64,000 bases of DNA, from the NCBI GenBank assembly GCA_964525605.1, contig CAZGKT010000005.1:83287-147286 (forward strand). The letters run 5' to 3'. A program made the translations under genes and the position numbers. The DNA comes from CAVTWJ01 sp964525605. Lineage in GTDB: Bacteria; Oederibacteriota; Muellerivitia; Muellerivitales; Muellerivitaceae. This document shows, in pieces, positions 61,740-64,000 of this stretch. The notes under the pieces are model-generated. The model made no database searches, was not told the origin of the DNA, and saw only the letters and a program-made list of their open reading frames with translations. Position 1 is the first letter of the stretch. Each line of letters begins with the position of its first letter.

Positions 61740-63380
61740 ATGCCTAGAAAAAATTTAGAAAAATTCAAATTTATTAAAAATGACAATGTGGGTGCGGCTG
61801 CAGCAGAAGATGATAAAGAATTTTTACTTAACTGTTTTTACGATAACGGTGATATTCAAGCTTTAAGAAATTGCACCGACATAAAATGTATTGTTGTTGG
61901 AAGAACTGGCGTAGGAAAAACAGCATTATTTTTTGAATTATTTAAACACGAACCTAACACTACGGTTTTAAATCCTAATGATTTATCTTTCCGTTATTTA
62001 GCGGATTCTGAATTTTTGAGAGGTTTAGAAGCATTAAATGTAAATTTAAGTTTATTTTATAAATTATTGTGGAAACACATCATTTGTGTCGAGATGATTA
62101 AATTAAAATTCCCTATAAAAACAGAAAAAGATAAAGATAATTTTTTTTCTAAAATATTTAATTTCAATCGTGATAAAAATAAGGAAAGAGCTATAAGTTA
62201 TCTTCGTCAGTGGGGCGAGTCTTTTTGGAAAACAACAGAATATAGGGTAAAGGAAGTAACTGAAAAACTAGAAGCGGATGTTCAGGCAAAACTTGGCGCT
62301 GAATTTGTTGGTTTAACTGCGTCTGCTGCTGCGGCTGAAACTTTATCAGTTGAGCAAAAAGCTGAGGTTCATAATCATGCACAAAAGGTTATTGATCAAA
62401 TTCAAATCTCTGAACTGACGGAAGTTGTTCGTTTACTCAAAGAAGAATGTTTTACTGATGATTTCCCAAGATATTTTATTGTTATCGATCAACTCGATGA
62501 AGATTGGGTTGAAGATCGGCTTCGCTATAAGTTAATTAAATCATTAATTGAAAACGCACGAGATTTTTCGAGAGTTCCGGGTTTTAAAGTCGCTATTGCC
62601 CTTCGTGAAGATTTATTAGAACGCGTAATTCGTCTTACGCGAGATATTGGTTTTCAGGAAGAGAAATATCGCAGTTTTTATTTACCAATTCGTTGGACGA
62701 ACAGACAACTCTTCGAATTATTAAACTTACGTATAAAACGCTTGATTTATCGCAGGTATACAAAAGGCGAAATTTCATGGAAAGATGTTTTTCCCACTTA
62801 TGTAAATAAAATTGCCATTGAAGATTATCTTGGTGTTATGACTTTAGGGAGACCACGCGATCTAGTTGAGTTTTTTAATTTTTGTATAGAAGCCGCTATC
62901 GATAGCCCGGAAGTTACAGCTACTGCTGTAAGAATTGCAGAGGGTAAATATTCCGAGTCAAGATTCAGGTCGTTGGCAGATGAATGGATTGGAGATTATC
63001 CAACACTTTTAGAGTGTGCTTCGAGGATTCTAAAAAACAAAAAACCAACTTTTTTAGTAAAAGATATAAATTTGATAGAAATTGAAAATCTTTGCTTTGA
63101 CCTAGCAATTAGAAGATATTCCCGCATGGACTTGTTATATAGCAAAGCGCTAGATGTTAGCGAAGGTAATATGAAACTTGAAAACTTTAGATCTGATTTA
63201 TTACAAGTATTTTATAAAACGGGTTTAATAGGTTTAAAAATTACCAGTCAGCATGGGGTGGCTTGGTCCTTTAAAACTGAAGAACCAATAAGAAGTGCTG
63301 AAATAACTGAAGATTCCCGAATTCACATTTGTCCTGTTTTCTTTCGAGTTTTAGGTATTTCTGAGAAAAACATAGTTTGA
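61740..63380 (+). CDS. P-loop ATPase, Sll1717-type
   Basis: 546 residues. KFKFIKNDNVGAAAAEDD near the N-terminus, Walker A GRTGVGKT (about 54-61), Walker B-like YFIVIDQLDEDW (about 245), and an arginine-rich sensor part (FKVAIALREDLLERVI) place it in the STAND/KAP-like ATPases annotated as the Sll1717 family. An inserted helical region (about 100-230) separates the motifs; the C-terminal third looks like winged-helix domains (VFYKTGLIGLKITSQHGVAW). Codons are AT-rich, unlike the rest of the window. The role is unknown; comparable ATPases occur in variable islands. A membrane-anchored ORF follows 66 bases later. Confidence 0.75.
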   Translation: MPRKNLEKFKFIKNDNVGAAAAEDDKEFLLNCFYDNGDIQALRNCTDIKCIVVGRTGVGKTALFFELFKHEPNTTVLNPNDLSFRYLADSEFLRGLEALNVNLSLFYKLLWKHIICVEMIKLKFPIKTEKDKDNFFSKIFNFNRDKNKERAISYLRQWGESFWKTTEYRVKEVTEKLEADVQAKLGAEFVGLTASAAAAETLSVEQKAEVHNHAQKVIDQIQISELTEVVRLLKEECFTDDFPRYFIVIDQLDEDWVEDRLRYKLIKSLIENARDFSRVPGFKVAIALREDLLERVIRLTRDIGFQEEKYRSFYLPIRWTNRQLFELLNLRIKRLIYRRYTKGEISWKDVFPTYVNKIAIEDYLGVMTLGRPRDLVEFFNFCIEAAIDSPEVTATAVRIAEGKYSESRFRSLADEWIGDYPTLLECASRILKNKKPTFLVKDINLIEIENLCFDLAIRRYSRMDLLYSKALDVSEGNMKLENFRSDLLQVFYKTGLIGLKITSQHGVAWSFKTEEPIRSAEITEDSRIHICPVFFRVLGISEKNIV

Positions 63381-63446
63381 CGAAAATGGAATCGTCATTA
63401 GAGTTTAAGGGCTTTTTCTAGAAACAAATTCATAACGAGAATAATT

Positions 63447-64000
63447 TTGAATTACACGGCATTTAAAACAAAACATCCGATTATAAATGCATTATTTATT
63501 TATTTGTTTATGCCCCTTTTTTGGATTTTTGTCGGTGGAATTACCACCCACTTATTTGAAAAATATTACGAAGAGGTGCCAACATTGTTGTATCAGGAAA
63601 ATTCTAAATGGAAGGTGACGTGTTTTAATTCCGGAAATAAAGTCGCCAAATTAATTACTGTTGAAGTCACATTTGATAAAAATATTAAAAATGGCTCTAT
63701 AACTTATTTTGTGCCCAGAATAAAAGAAATTAGTTCTAGTGGTATTGTTCAAAAAAACATTTATGAATTACAAATAACCCGACTACATTCCAGATTTAAT
63801 GGGAATAAAAGTTCTAAACAAGAAGAAATTCGAATAATTAATAACGATGAGTCTAATTCGGTCTCACTTATAAGTTTCGCATCAGACGAAACAATTGGTC
63901 AGCCCGATCCAAGTTATTCATTTACCAAGAATGAGTGGAGCGAATATGACCTGCCCCCGTTGTTTGCACCACTTATTAAGTCACACTATAGAGCGAGTTT
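63447..64000 (+). CDS. Membrane-anchored protein of unknown function (partial, runs off window)
   Basis: At least 184 residues from a TTG, with one N-terminal membrane helix (NALFIYLFMPLFWIFVGGIT, about 14-33), then a beta-rich soluble part (KWKVTCFNSGNKVAKLITVE, NIKNGSITYFVPRIKEISSS). The frame is open to the edge, with no stop. No family recognised. AT-rich as the ATPase gene before it, so both belong to one acquired segment and may work together. The start has only a weak CGAGAA upstream; the ATG at 63510 is another option. Confidence 0.55.
   Translation, partial: MNYTAFKTKHPIINALFIYLFMPLFWIFVGGITTHLFEKYYEEVPTLLYQENSKWKVTCFNSGNKVAKLITVEVTFDKNIKNGSITYFVPRIKEISSSGIVQKNIYELQITRLHSRFNGNKSSKQEEIRIINNDESNSVSLISFASDETIGQPDPSYSFTKNEWSEYDLPPLFAPLIKSHYRAS

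Overview
The window looks like a chromosomal segment of a Gram-negative bacterium of moderately high GC content, probably from an uncultured lineage. Evidence for an outer membrane is the TolC-type protein, several lipoprotein signals, a PorV/PorQ-like barrel and a secreted protease with a type IX-like C-terminal domain. A run of 100 Ns and a probable one-base frameshift suggest a draft or metagenome-derived assembly. The Thr/Pro-rich 'TPTFTPT' linker recalls proteins of candidate phyla such as FCPU426, but no phylogenetic marker was compared and the assignment stays open. TTG and GTG starts are frequent. Many intergenic gaps hold long imperfect inverted repeats of several dispersed families.

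Layout. 1-2.1 kb: xylose-type ABC importer genes (xylG partial, xylF) on the minus strand. 2.2-8.6 kb: a GT-C-like membrane protein, then the conserved block glmU-prs-rplY-pth. 8.6-16.6 kb (minus): a GT39-like protein, an RND pump and TolC-like protein with no adaptor gene, and an upstream CpxP-like / anti-sigma / ECF sigma unit. 16.8-19.1 kb: a small membrane ORF coupled to a GH2 glycosidase. 19.3-25.1 kb: two tandem SGNH proteins, an NHL propeller with a lipoprotein, an NAD-dependent epimerase-like protein and a secreted protein. 25.1-31.5 kb: a MaoC-SDR fusion, then FkbH / acyl carrier protein / MBOAT / SGNH, which reads as an acyl-transfer cassette for a surface glycan. 31.5-37.8 kb (minus): three tandem paralogues joining an NHL propeller to an SGNH-like domain, the third frameshifted. 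37.9-44.8 kb: ComEC with a degenerate metallo-beta-lactamase-like domain, an unknown protein, and an S53 protease overlapping a PorV-like gene.

45.1-51.3 kb: an ArsR regulator with a DAB-type inorganic carbon uptake operon (dabA plus two proton-channel subunits). The 3' end of the last subunit gene recurs as a decayed copy at 52.9 kb, on the far side of a TPR/ATP-grasp gene. 53.3-58.5 kb is accessory: an MNT/HEPN pair, an antitoxin remnant, small and large membrane proteins, a seven-repeat propeller and a RelE-type toxin-antitoxin pair between direct repeats. 58.6-59.3 kb is a 106-bp tandem repeat array interrupted by the N gap. 59.5-61.5 kb: umuD and umuC behind a perfect palindrome that overlaps a putative -10 box. 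61.6-64 kb: a distinctly AT-rich island with a Sll1717-type P-loop ATPase and a truncated membrane-anchored partner, probably acquired by transfer.

Themes: sugar import and surface glycan modification, envelope stress and efflux, secreted propeller/SGNH proteins, bicarbonate uptake, and an accessory end dominated by toxin-antitoxin, SOS and possible defence genes. No tRNA, rRNA or CRISPR array was recognised.
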